Shown: positions 1-7,039, counted from the stretch's first letter. The stretch: 12,500 nucleotides of DNA from Stramonita haemastoma (GCA_030674155.1 CM060326.1:16602554-16615053), one strand, 5' to 3'. Notes: a model not told the origin generated them from the sequence alone. Program-made: numbers and translations.

Positions 1-51
<51 letters not shown>

Positions 52-94
52 ACCACCACACCACACACCCACCCCACCCACACCACCACCACCA

Positions 95-133
<39 letters not shown>

Positions 134-142
134 AAAAAAAAA
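1..142. repeat. (AC)n microsatellite, interrupted, with A-rich end
   Basis: The first 50 bases are 25 pure AC units. ACC and CCCAC interruptions fill roughly 51-99, pure AC resumes to about 129, and an A-rich stretch follows to about 142. The array runs off the left edge, so its full length is unknown. Confidence 0.97.
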
Positions 143-727
143 ACCACAACCTCACCTAATGTCACGTAAATGGTTATCAATAATGGAACCTTCTCCCTCA
201 CACGATGACAACGGAAAGCATTGTTACTGCATCAGTAATTTATGTCTGTTTCTGCGCTGTCCAGGCCGGCCGAAACAAGACTTGGGATGGTGGTGGCTGC
301 TGATGCCCATTACATTAATAAAGCAGTGAAGAACAAAACGCAGCGTGCGGACCAACCCATGCCACTGAGAACTGTGGCCCAAATCATGAATAACTGAGCA
401 GCAGAAGGCCTAGACTAGTTTTAAACTGCAGAAATCACTAGTAGTGTTATTGCTGTTAAATCGTACACGACATGTGGATGAGTTTTTTTTTCTTTCTTTC
501 TTTCTTTCTCCAATTCTTCGGCTAGTGTCCTGCGTGTTTCACCATGGTAAATTTATGCGTATGCAACTATTTTTTGTCCCCATCATTTAGGTACCGCAAT
601 TTGACTTCGCGTTGATGTCTAGACACGAACACTGTGTGTATGTGTTAAAAGAAAAAAAAAACACCATTGCTTATAGGCCTACGTTCCTACCTGCACGAAA
701 ATGGCCTACTGTTCCAAAAGACGGGGG
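143..727. other. mostly unique intergenic/intronic sequence
   Basis: Apart from the weak coding candidate at 242-397 and a short TTTC run at 483-509, nothing recognisable is present. Composition is mixed and there is no transposon end or RNA gene. The stretch 600-727 runs up to the 5' end of SINE copy 1 without an obvious target-site duplication. Confidence 0.6.
242..397 (+). CDS. possible small coding exon, unidentified (51 codons)
   Basis: An ATG-to-TGA frame of 51 codons encodes a non-repetitive, mixed peptide that begins MSVSALSRPAETRLG and ends RTVAQIMNN. This contrasts with the low-complexity frames elsewhere in the window. A pyrimidine-rich run ending CTGTCCAG at 251-264 looks like a 3' splice acceptor. 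The coding part could therefore instead start near 265 as an internal or terminal exon, with the ATG at 287 in the same frame. No clear donor site, promoter or second exon is visible. I do not recognise the family. A chance open frame of this size is quite possible, so confidence is low. Confidence 0.22.
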   Translation: MSVSALSRPAETRLGMVVAADAHYINKAVKNKTQRADQPMPLRTVAQIMNN

Positions 728-735
728 AGATTTGA

Positions 736-746
736 TGGCCTAGTGG
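736..746 (+). promoter_or_regulatory. pol III A box of SINE copy 1
   Basis: TGGCCTAGTGG matches the internal tRNA promoter consensus TRGCNNAGYGG at all 11 positions. It lies about 8 bases inside the inferred 5' end of the element, as in real tRNA genes. Confidence 0.85.
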
Positions 747-778
747 TCAGAACATTGCGCTAGCAATTTGACGACCCG

Positions 779-789
779 GGTTCGATTCC
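779..789 (+). promoter_or_regulatory. pol III B box of SINE copy 1
   Basis: GGTTCGATTCC matches the consensus GGTTCGANTCC at all positions and sits at a normal tRNA spacing from the A box. The flanking CCCGG..CCCG can pair as a T-arm-like stem. Confidence 0.87.
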
Positions 790-1051
790 CGTTCGAGGGT
801 ATTTTTCCCCCTGGAGTTAACATCAGTGCTGACTCCACTCTCCCAAAAAGTCCTTTCGGATGAGACTATAAACCAAGGCCCCGTGTGTGAACACACGCAG
901 AACATCTTGTGCACACGTTAAAAATTTGTTCCGCTTTTCGTAAGAGTAGGCCATTGTTTGACAGTGGGAAGAGATGACAAGATTACAAAACTGCATACAC
1001 ACGGGGCTGGATGTAAAAAAGCACACGAGTGCTTATTCCATTATCTTCGTT

Positions 1052-1052
1052 A

Positions 1053-1087
<35 letters not shown>

Positions 1088-1141
1088 ATGGAATGATGAA
1101 TGAATAAATAAATAAATAAATAAAGATAAAAATAAATAAAT
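1052..1141. repeat. (AAAT)n/(AATA)n tail repeat between two SINEs
   Basis: AAAT units run from 1052 to 1088. A short TGGAATGATGAATG interruption follows, then more AAAT and AAGAT units to 1141. The block is the tail of copy 1 and abuts the truncated 3' end of copy 2. Confidence 0.9.
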
Positions 1142-1440
1142 ACGGAACGGGTTTTAAAGTGAGCGTGAGTGTTCTGCGTTCGTTGTTGTTGTTGTTGTGA
1201 TTGTTTATGATACGTTCCAGCGGAGATTTCGATTCAGGAAATACATGTGCGTTTGTACCCGGGATCTCGTTTAAAGTCTCATCCGAAGGACTTGAGATGG
1301 AATGCAATCGGCACTGAAGATAACCACAGGGGGAACTTCTCTGAGCCGGTGCCACGGTGGTAGTTTGAACCCAGGCTGATCAGATCACGAGCTTAACGCT
1401 CTAACCACTAACCTCATGTGGCCGTTTCGAGTCTCTTAAG
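1142..1440 (-). mobile_element. tRNA-derived SINE, copy 2, 3'-truncated
   Basis: Read on the minus strand, the element starts near 1440. It has a degenerate A box at 1405-1415 (GAGGTTAGTGG, 9 of 11), a degenerate B box at 1361-1371 (GGTTCAAACTA), the TTCCCCCTGTGG linker, the core at about 1261-1284 (GGATGAGACTTTAAACGAGATCCC), and CAGAACACTCACGCTCAC..GTTAAAACCCGTTCC, homologous to copy 1. It stops where copy 1's AAAT tail begins, so part of its 3' module is missing. A (GTT)5 stretch at 1182-1197 lies inside it. The decayed boxes suggest an older, inactive copy. Confidence 0.8.
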
Positions 1441-1548
1441 GTATTTTGATGTTAAGTAGTTGTGCTTTGCTGGGAAAGCACTTGTGTATCTCTCATCCTC
1501 TCATCCTCTCATCCATCCCCCCCTATCCCACATCACATCACACCCACA

Positions 1549-1613
1549 CACCACCACCACCACCACTCACCACCACACACCACCACCACCACCACCACCA
1601 CCACCACCACCAT
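1549..1613. repeat. (CAC)n / (ACC)n microsatellite
   Basis: Nearly pure CAC triplets, with CACACAC and CACTCAC interruptions, follow a C/T/A-rich run with CATCACATCAC at about 1500-1548. Confidence 0.93.
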
Positions 1614-1685
1614 CACACACTCATCTCATCTCATCGATCGTCTCTCTCACGTCACCCCATCGTCTCACCATCATCCATCCACACA

Positions 1686-1686
<1 letters not shown>

Positions 1687-1735
<49 letters not shown>
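1687..1735. repeat. (CAT)n microsatellite
   Basis: About 16 CAT units are uninterrupted. They sit 75 bp after the CAC array, with TCATC words between, as if one array derived from the other by C/T change. The poly-His and poly-Ile frames across it are translated repeat, not genes. Confidence 0.95.
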
Positions 1736-1857
1736 CCACACCACCACCAATCATTGATTTATCACATTCATTTGTATTCGAAAAACACAGATTCAACCAT
1801 TTAGTTGGTTTTCTTATGTCAAAAAGTTTAATTTCTGCCATGCATTAAAAAAGTGTA

Positions 1858-1867
1858 CCCCCCCCCC
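1858..1867. repeat. C10 homopolymer followed by ACCA8
   Basis: A short C run is followed directly by ACC and eight A residues. It is one of several C or G homopolymers in the window. Confidence 0.9.
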
Positions 1868-1883
1868 ACCAAAAAAAAGAGAA

Positions 1884-1938
1884 ATATATATATATATATA
1901 TTTCCAAGTCTTCATGGTATCCACACGGTCGCCAGACT

Positions 1939-1976
<38 letters not shown>

Positions 1977-2136
1977 TATATATAAAATATATATATATAT
2001 AAAATATAGAAATAGTAGAAGATAAGAAGAAGATAAACGAGAAAAGAGCACACACACACCCACGACCACAACCACACAGAATTAAAATATTATAATATAA
2101 TATATATATAATAATATATTATGATATATATATAGT
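1884..2136. repeat. cluster of (AT)n microsatellites
   Basis: AT arrays lie at 1884-1902, 1944-2003 and about 2086-2136. A unique insert with CACGGTCGCCAGACTAAGG lies at about 1903-1943, and an AAGAAGATAAACGAG stretch with a CACACACACC word at about 2004-2075. Short self-complementary AT blocks can form hairpins. Confidence 0.93.
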
Positions 2137-2141
2137 TATGT

Positions 2142-2168
2142 ATGTGCGCGCGCGCGGTCTGTGGTGTG
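2142..2168. repeat. alternating purine-pyrimidine GC/GT tract
   Basis: ATGTGCGCGCGCGCGG is followed by TCTGTGGTGTGTGT. The alternating GCGCGCGCGC core is the classical sequence class for left-handed Z-DNA, and it lies next to the AT cluster. Confidence 0.85.
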
Positions 2169-2493
2169 TGTAAGCTAGTTTTAATCATTTTCTTGAAATG
2201 ATTTTATTTTACAAACATGTTTTTGGCAAAACTGTAAGTGAATACCAATTACCTTTTTGATTGTTTCCATCAAAAAGCAATTGAAACAGCCAAGGATGGT
2301 GAAGACACTATCTATGTAATGGGCCATAACGTCTGAGACAACGAGTTCAAAGAGGAAATGGATATGATTGAAAGCAACATTTGTTTCAGAAAATGACAAA
2401 AACATACGAAACGAATTAGACTGACGAAACAAGTACTATTGGCTATTTCTCTAGGAAAAATCTGACCTAGAGGTATTTGTTCAGAAAACGCTG
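2169..2493. other. non-repetitive island, possibly coding-derived
   Basis: This is about 325 bp of normal-complexity sequence between two simple-repeat clusters. On the plus strand an open frame at 2238-2333 encodes a mixed peptide with YLFDCFHQKAIETAKDGEDT, then hits TGA at 2334. The same frame continues as DNEFKEEMDMIESNICFRK to a second TGA at 2394. On the minus strand an 83-codon ATG frame (2432-2181) covers the same bases. Only one, or neither, can be real. The plus frame could be a decayed exon with one nonsense change; the AG at 2237-2238 is a weak candidate acceptor. No family is recognised. Confidence 0.3.

Positions 2494-2556
<63 letters not shown>
2494..2556. repeat. (TCA)21 microsatellite
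   Basis: Exactly 63 bases of uninterrupted TCA (equivalently ATC or CAT) repeat. The poly-His, poly-Met and poly-Asp frames across it are artefacts. Confidence 0.97.
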
Positions 2557-2900
2557 CAGCACATCATCACACAGCAGCAGCAGCAGCACAGCAGCAGCAG
2601 CAGCAGCAGCACAGCAGCAAGCAAGCAGACAAGCAGCAGCAACAGCAGCAGCAGCATGACAAGCAGCATATCAACAACAGCATGAGCATATCATCAACAG
2701 ATCATCACACATATCATACAGCAGCACAGAGCACAGTCAGCAGGATCAACAGCAGCACGAGCACAACAGCATGACAAGCAGCACGACATCATCAGCATCG
2801 CACACAGTACATCAGCAGCAGTACAACATCATCACATATCAGACATCACGACAGCAGCATCATACCAGACATCATCAGCATCATCAACAGCGCACATCAC
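2557..2900. repeat. (CAG)n repeat decaying into mixed CAG/CAT/ACA words
   Basis: From about 2572 to 2660 the sequence is mainly CAG triplets with CACAG and CAAG interruptions. From 2660 to 2900 the words CAGCA, CATCA, ACAGCAT and CACATATCA recur without a strict period. The whole block adjoins the TCA array, so 2494-2900 is a 400-bp compound triplet repeat. Translation gives Ala/Gln/Ser tracts on one strand and Leu/Cys tracts on the other, and the phase breaks repeatedly, so it is not called coding. Confidence 0.88.
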
Positions 2901-3056
2901 TTTTATTTCATTAAACTAATTTTAATTTTTTTTCTGATATGCTCCATTTTTTTTCACGATTCCTGTTGAATTCTCACCCGGCGACTGGCTTGTAGTTTTA
3001 GAGTTGTCTTTTTATATCAACGATAGTTTTTTTTTTTTCTTCTTGGAAAAGTAAAA

Positions 3057-3078
3057 AGGTTAAGGTGTCCCTTAACCT
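3057..3078. repeat. 9-bp inverted repeat (hairpin)
   Basis: AGGTTAAGG at 3057-3065 pairs perfectly with CCTTAACCT at 3070-3078 across a TGTC loop. No T-run follows that would suggest a terminator. It probably belongs to the adjoining SINE core. Confidence 0.75.
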
Positions 3079-3215
3079 ATTTTGATCATTGGGGAGTGAG
3101 GTGTCAGAGACCTCAGCTTCTCCAGAGACCAGCATATTGAGGGCGGCGCCCATCTCCTCTCACTCGCTGCTTTACCTTCCCTGACCCTAAAGAGGGCAGG
3201 TACCCATTTACAGCT
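3057..3215 (-). mobile_element. truncated SINE core, second family
   Basis: The minus strand reads CAGCTGTAAATGGGTACC, then GGGAAGGTAAA, GAGGAGATGGGCGCCGCCC, CTCAATATGCTGGTCTC, TGGAGAAGCTGAGGTCTC and ACACCTCACT. From memory this order of blocks is an interspersed-repeat core frequent in mollusc genomes, usually attached to a tRNA-like head. The head is absent here: copy 3 begins immediately on the other side. Near its 3' end is a perfect hairpin at 3057-3078. The family assignment is inference. Confidence 0.6.
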
Positions 3216-3217
3216 GG

Positions 3218-3620
3218 TGTGATCGGTGATTTAGGGGTGGTCTAGGGGTGACGCACCTGCGTAGAAAGCGAAAAGTGTGCGGTGGTTTGATCCTCGTTGG
3301 GCCCGAAACTTTTCCCCCTATCCGTTAGACCATGAGTGGTGGTCTGGGGGCTAGTCTTTCGGATGAGGCGATAAACCGAGGTCCCGTGTGTTACACATAA
3401 TTAGTCAGTGTACATAAAAGAACCCAGGGCCACAAAGGAGTTTTCCCTGGCAAAATTCTGTAGCAAATAAGGCTCTCTGATAGGGAAACAAATACAGATG
3501 CAGACAGGAAAAGAAAAAAAAAGGATGGCGCTGCTCTTGTGGCGACGCGCTCTTCACTGGGGGAGCAGCTTGATTTAAACGCGCAAAGAAATCTGCCATA
3601 ATTTAAAGCGGTATGAAAAT
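3218..3620 (+). mobile_element. tRNA-derived SINE, copy 3, near full length
   Basis: A tRNA-like head carries a degenerate A box at 3238-3248 (TGGTCTAGGGG, 9 of 11) and a degenerate B box at 3284-3294 (GGTTTGATCCT, 8 of 11). The CTTTTCCCCCTA linker and the shared core at 3361-3390 (GGATGAGGCGATAAACC.. to ..TCCCGTGTG) follow. Its 3' module differs from copy 1: ATAAAAGAACCCAGGGCC, CCCTGGCAAAATTCTGTAG, then GGATGGCGCTGCTCTTGTGG at about 3523-3542, CGACGCGCTC, GGGGGAGCAGC and AAAGAAATCTGCCAT. A loose A-rich GAAAATG tail runs past 3600. Copy 4 at 11210-11297 matches this same 3' end. The weak promoter boxes suggest an old copy. The 64-codon minus frame inside it is a shadow. Confidence 0.85.
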
Positions 3621-3639
3621 GAAAATGGAAAAAAAATAA

Positions 3640-3808
3640 AGAAAAATGAAAAGGGGTGGGATTGGTAGGGGTGGGGGAAGCTGTACTGAAGCCAAGACGC
3701 GCAAATGGTCACCCATCCCTTGGTAATCACACCGAATAGTGCTTAACCTTAGCTTGGGGAATAATAGAAAGTGAGAATGCTCTGACCACTGCACTATCCC
3801 ATCTACCA
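3640..3808 (-). mobile_element. chimeric SINE: tRNA-like head joined to 5S rRNA-like body
   Basis: Read on the minus strand from 3807, GGTAGATGGGATAGTGCAGT GGTCAGAGCATTCTCAC resembles a tRNA 5' half; its A box TAGTGCAGTGG (3789-3799) matches TRGCNNAGYGG at 10 of 11. It then passes into AAGGTTAAGCACTATTCGG and GATTACCAAGGGATGGGTGACC (3711-3752). These align in order with the 5S rRNA words GAAGCTAAGCAGGGTCGGG and GGTTAGTACTTGGATGGGAGACC. GTACAGCTTCC near 3675-3685 resembles the 5S 3' end. The tail is C-rich then T/A-rich. It is too diverged and incomplete to be a 5S gene. Confidence 0.6.
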
Positions 3809-3956
3809 ATCTTTTTTCTTGGACACGAGCGTAATTACTCGGCTATGTTTTGACCCTCGCGGTCATCTGGACGTTAACGCTAAGAATGAAACTGAGCATT
3901 CTTGAAGTACAAACATATTTGACTCTCGAATTGACATATGAAATGAAACTGTGATC

Positions 3957-3971
3957 TTTTTTTTTTTTTTT
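3957..3971. repeat. poly-T run
   Basis: A T run of about 15 bases lies just before the GT array. Seen from the minus strand it would be a poly-A after a CA repeat. Confidence 0.85.
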
Positions 3972-3978
3972 AAATTTG

Positions 3979-3987
3979 TTGTGTGTG

Positions 3988-4066
<79 letters not shown>

Positions 4067-4101
4067 GTGTGTGTGTGTGTGTGGTGTGTGTGTGTGTGTG
4101 T
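3979..4101. repeat. (GT)n microsatellite
   Basis: About 120 bp of GT, with TGTTG and GTGGTG interruptions near 3988, 4066 and 4083. The long Val-Cys and Thr-His frames crossing it are translated repeat. Confidence 0.97.
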
Positions 4102-4258
4102 TTTACATCAGCATTAAACACGCTTGGAAACAAAAGCACGACAACAACACCCGTTATAAGCGAAAGACACTCAAACAAACAAAGAACGAACGAACCAAAC
4201 AAAACAACATTCTTCTCCTTCTCCTTATTCTTGATTACATCCCTATCTCTCTCTCTTG

Positions 4259-4275
4259 CCCCCCCCCCCCCCCCC
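4259..4275. repeat. C17 homopolymer
   Basis: Seventeen consecutive C residues follow a CT-rich stretch, with CACCCACCCACCCACCC at about 4298-4315. It is G-quadruplex capable on the minus strand. Confidence 0.93.
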
Positions 4276-4425
4276 AACACCCCCTTTTACCGGCGTCACC
4301 CACCCACCCACCCTTCCCGCCTGAAAACATGATTGTATTGATCTGCATCCCAAACCCTGGAGTGAAGGGGAAAAGCTAGTGAGAACAGACGACACACGGC
4401 AACACTGCCTCCTAATTGTTCGCTT

Positions 4426-4555
4426 TGGAGGGGCGGGAGTTAAGGAGGGAGGGGAGGAGGGAAGGGGTGGGGTGGGGGTCGAATGCTGGGTAGGGATGGG
4501 GGTGACAATGAAATGCCGAAGGGAGGGAAGGAGGAAGAGGAGGAGGGGTTAAAGA
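4426..4555 (+). repeat. G-rich purine tract, G-quadruplex candidate
   Basis: Many runs of three to five G (GAGGGAGGGGAGGAGGG, AAGGGGTGGGGTGGGGG, TGGGTAGGGATGGGGG, AAGGGAGGG) lie within about 130 bp on the plus strand. Several windows hold four G-runs with loops of 1-3 bases, which meets the usual G4 definition. No gene start is visible nearby, so a promoter role is not supported. Confidence 0.8.
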
Positions 4556-4947
4556 GCTAGAATTACGTACAATCTGGGAAAGAAGAAACTTGAACTCTTT
4601 TGAATTTTTGTTAGGAATCGAATGTCGTGCATAGGTATTCGAGTGGTGAGGTAGCTTGACCCGAATGGTTGTTGTTGTATTACATGACTACACAGACCCA
4701 GATGCGTTAACCATATATGAAGGAATTGGTGTAGTCAGTGGTGGTTGAACTAATAGGGAAAAAAATCACATCTGTTTTTACTTTCGAGCAAGGCAAGGTT
4801 TATTTTGTGTCCATGTATTCCACTTCCATTTTCAGTATTCAATTATCCCTGAAGGGGAAATGCCGCTACCATAACGGTGGAAAAACAGTGTCGTATATGC
4901 AAAAAATCTCATTATTGGGGAACCTTGGAGCGCTGACCGAGAAACAA
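4556..4947. other. unremarkable unique sequence
   Basis: Mixed composition with no repeat, RNA gene or transposon end that I can recognise. A plus-strand open frame starting at 4738 reads a plausible-looking peptide but then runs straight through the C13A23 homopolymer, so I do not call it. Confidence 0.6.
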
Positions 4948-4983
4948 CCCCCCCCCCCCCAAAAAAAAAAAAAAAAAAAAAAA
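4948..4983. repeat. C13 directly joined to A23
   Basis: Thirteen C residues are followed without any interruption by 23 A residues, then AGAAAAAAAGAGG. The abrupt homopolymer junction is unusual and prone to slippage and sequencing error. Confidence 0.9.
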
Positions 4984-4994
4984 GAAAAAAAGAG

Positions 4995-5447
4995 GAAAAA
5001 AGCACTCAATGACTCTCCAACCTTGTTGTTTCCCCTTACAGTTCTCAAGGTCCATAATTCAATAGCCATCTCAAGGAATACATTGCGTGTATTCATTCAT
5101 TTTCCTTTCCTTTGCCTCATTTGAGTAAATACAGTACAGTCTTTTATGTCTTTCTATTTACTTGCCTTTCCAGTACAAGTATAGGGGAATGCATTGCATT
5201 TCTCTATCCATGTCCTTCGCAACACTGAAAGAATGTCTCTTTGAAAAAGTCCAATGGTTTTGTTACTGTCTTGTTGTTTCTCTCTTTTTTTTTGCGTGTT
5301 CCTTTCCTAGTCCTCACTGATGATGTTGTTTTAATATTGTTTTTGGTATTATTTTTTGACAGTTTGATGGGGAAACTAGATTGCGATTATTCAAGTGCGA
5401 CAGGGTGATGAAAAATAGGGTTGAGAAAGAGGTGCTGGAAATTGGGT
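4995..5447. other. AT-rich unique sequence
   Basis: Nothing recognisable apart from short T runs. The word CAAGGAATACA occurs at about 5075 and again near 5649 with loosely similar following sequence, too weak to call a repeat. Confidence 0.55.
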
Positions 5448-5515
5448 GGGGGGGGGGGTAGGGGTTTGGGTATGTGTGTGCGCGTGCAAGCGTGTGTGCG
5501 TATGTGTGTGTGAGC
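5448..5515. repeat. G11 run followed by imperfect (TG)n
   Basis: Eleven G residues at 5448-5458 are followed by GTATGTGTGTGCGCGTGCAAGCGTGTG-type alternating sequence to about 5512. Confidence 0.85.
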
Positions 5516-5545
5516 GTAATAGATTACGTTATTGTGTCAAATGGA

Positions 5546-5630
5546 TAATCAGCTTTTTTGGTTGTAAGGCGCCTTGAGCTAAAAATGCTTTCAGGAATCT
5601 GCGTGAAAGAGATGCAATAATTTATTATCT
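5546..5630 (+). mobile_element. SINE/LINE-type 3' tail fragment
   Basis: GTTGTAAGGCGCCTTGAGCT, followed by TGCTTTCAGGAATCTGCGTG and ending ATAATTTATTATC, resembles the widespread animal retroposon 3' end of the type TTGTAAAGCGCCTTGAGC..GCGCTATATAAAT..(ATT)n. No head or promoter boxes are visible upstream, so it is a fragment. The element at 8263-8360 has the same kind of tail on the other strand. The family is not assigned. Confidence 0.5.
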
Positions 5631-6286
5631 CTTTGCTGTTTTACAGTTCAAGGAATACACTACATGCTCATTTACATTACTTTACACGGCATTGCTTAAA
5701 GAACGTGTTATATGCCCATTGGTTATACTTCCCTTTGCAGTAGTAAACACATCAGAGTCATCCCCCTTTACTCTCAGTTGCATCAATGGATGAAGACATC
5801 GCTATACGGGGGCATACTTTTCTTCTCAAGAAAATAAAACGTGGATATACATTTCCTTTTATCTGTACAGCGCTCATCAAATACACTGTATACACAATCA
5901 TTTTTACTATTAACTTAGGAAAACAAGATCGAATTAGAATAATAAAAATAAAAAAAATCGTCATAATTATAACAACTTAAGAAGAAGATATTACACAGAC
6001 TTCCATCATTCTTACAAACTGAGAAATAAAGGGTTTAATCAGGAAAAAAAAAATCCCCAAACCTAATTTACATGAAAGAAAATAAAATGAGACTCGATGA
6101 CAAGAGAATGGAAGGCCTCTCGTTTGTCACGCAATAACATATGAAACGTTTGCCTAAGAAAAAAAAAGCCGCTGGAAGAAGTGATGCAAAATATAATTGT
6201 TTCTGGGCCAAAAAATGCAAAGCGTTGTCGTGCAGGAAAATGACTTTGGGCCTGATTTCACAATCCTCAATCAGCATCCGAAATTT
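5631..6286. other. AT-rich unique sequence
   Basis: No convincing coding frame, RNA gene or repeat. Short overlapping frames on both strands at 5758-5980 and 6068-6347 are AT-rich, with no splice context, and look like chance. Confidence 0.55.
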
Positions 6287-6400
6287 GTTTTTGGTCAGTG
6301 GAGTTCTGAATGTGTTGGCGTTATGTTTTTGGTTATTGGAGTCCTGAACATGTTGGCGTTATGTTTTTGGTCAGTGTAGTTCTGAACATGTTGGCTTTAG
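6287..6400 (+). repeat. 38-bp tandem repeat, three copies
   Basis: Three head-to-tail units of 38 bp start at 6287, 6325 and 6363. Each begins GTTTTTGG and contains TCCTGAACATG or a close variant (TTCTGAATGTG in unit 1), followed by TTGGC. Units differ by a few substitutions each, with no indels in the first two junctions. The period is not a multiple of three, so it is not a protein repeat. Confidence 0.93.
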
Positions 6401-7039
6401 GGTCACAAGCTGTGAAACTATGTATGAATTTGGAACACTTGTGAAGTGGTGAAATAAATGGCGTTTGTGAAGCAATAAGTCTGGATCAAAATATGAAGTT
6501 TTAGATTAAAATTTTTAGGAACAAGATGGCTGTTAACATTGCTCGTTGACAGCAAAGATACATTTTTGCTTTTGTAAGTCATACTATTTAAACAAATATG
6601 CATTGGTTTGGCATGCATGGTAGTTGTACCATCCAGAACAGGGAGTATTAAACAAGCTCCCTATTTGGGCATTTTACATAAGACATAGGTGTAAGTGAGT
6701 TTGACGTGTATATACCCAAACAAGAAGTATGAAGCAAACACTGTTTTAATGTTATTTGCTAGTCTGTTTTTAAAAATGGCCTGTTTTTAATTTGTTTTTT
6801 TAAAGAAAGAAACAAAATCTGAAAGAATAATAAAAAGACAGAATTAGTATCTCTAAATACGAACAGCAGCGTCTCCAATATTTGGATAGTTGTTCATCTT
6901 GAAAAGAACAGTATTTCTTTCAATTTGTTGGAGAGCTCTTGTGGACATGAATGTGCAAGTTAACAAGGGAACGCTACTGTTACTATAAGATTACCTCCAA
7001 TTCCTGACCACTCACTGCCTTCTACAGAAAAGGTGAAAT
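6401..7039. other. AT-rich unique sequence
   Basis: No repeat, RNA gene or credible exon is recognised. Short T and A runs at about 6790-6835 are the only low-complexity patches. Confidence 0.55.

Larger units (their letters stand above)
728..1088 (+). mobile_element. tRNA-derived SINE, copy 1, with (AAAT)n tail
   Basis: This is a non-autonomous, RNA polymerase III-type retroposon. The head is tRNA-like, with a perfect A box at 736-746 (TGGCCTAGTGG) and a perfect B box at 779-789 (GGTTCGATTCC), 43 bp apart start to start. A linker with TTTTTCCCCCTGG follows, then the conserved core at 858-887 (GGATGAGACTATAAACC.. to ..CCCCGTGTG), which copies 2 and 3 share. The 3' module at about 900-1050 includes GTTAAA, TTTTCGTAAGAGTAGGCC and CACGGGGCTGGATG, and differs from the 3' module of copy 3. 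The element ends in AAAT units. It encodes no protein and would need a partner LINE to move. The intact boxes suggest it is the youngest SINE here, but transcription cannot be judged from sequence. The exact family name is left open. Confidence 0.85.

Noticed and set aside
736..800. Functional tRNA gene
   Set aside because: A and B boxes are perfect, but no complete cloverleaf with a paired acceptor stem and a clear anticodon arm can be drawn, and the sequence runs on into the SINE core shared with copies 2 and 3.
1446..1848. Poly-His, poly-Pro/Thr and poly-Ile frames in all three plus phases
   Set aside because: All three phases of the CAC and CAT arrays are open, so this is repeat translation.
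2477..2669. His-Ser-Ala-Gln frame that resembles a transcription-factor low-complexity region
   Set aside because: It begins only a few codons before the TCA array and ends when CAG phase breaks. There is no folded domain, splice context or codon bias outside the repeat.
3057..3078. Transcription terminator hairpin
   Set aside because: A 9-bp stem with a 4-base loop is present, but there is no following T-run and no gene upstream. It fits better as part of the SINE core.
3672..3758. Functional 5S rRNA gene on the minus strand
   Set aside because: The 5' third of 5S is replaced by a tRNA-like sequence and the remainder has many substitutions and small gaps.
4738..5124. 128-codon plus-strand frame with a plausible N-terminal half
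   Set aside because: It reads straight through C13A23 as Pro-Lys tracts and has no recognisable domain or splice context.
5070..5700. Possible long-period repeat around CAAGGAATACA words near 5075 and 5649
   Set aside because: Similarity outside the short word is too weak to align by eye.
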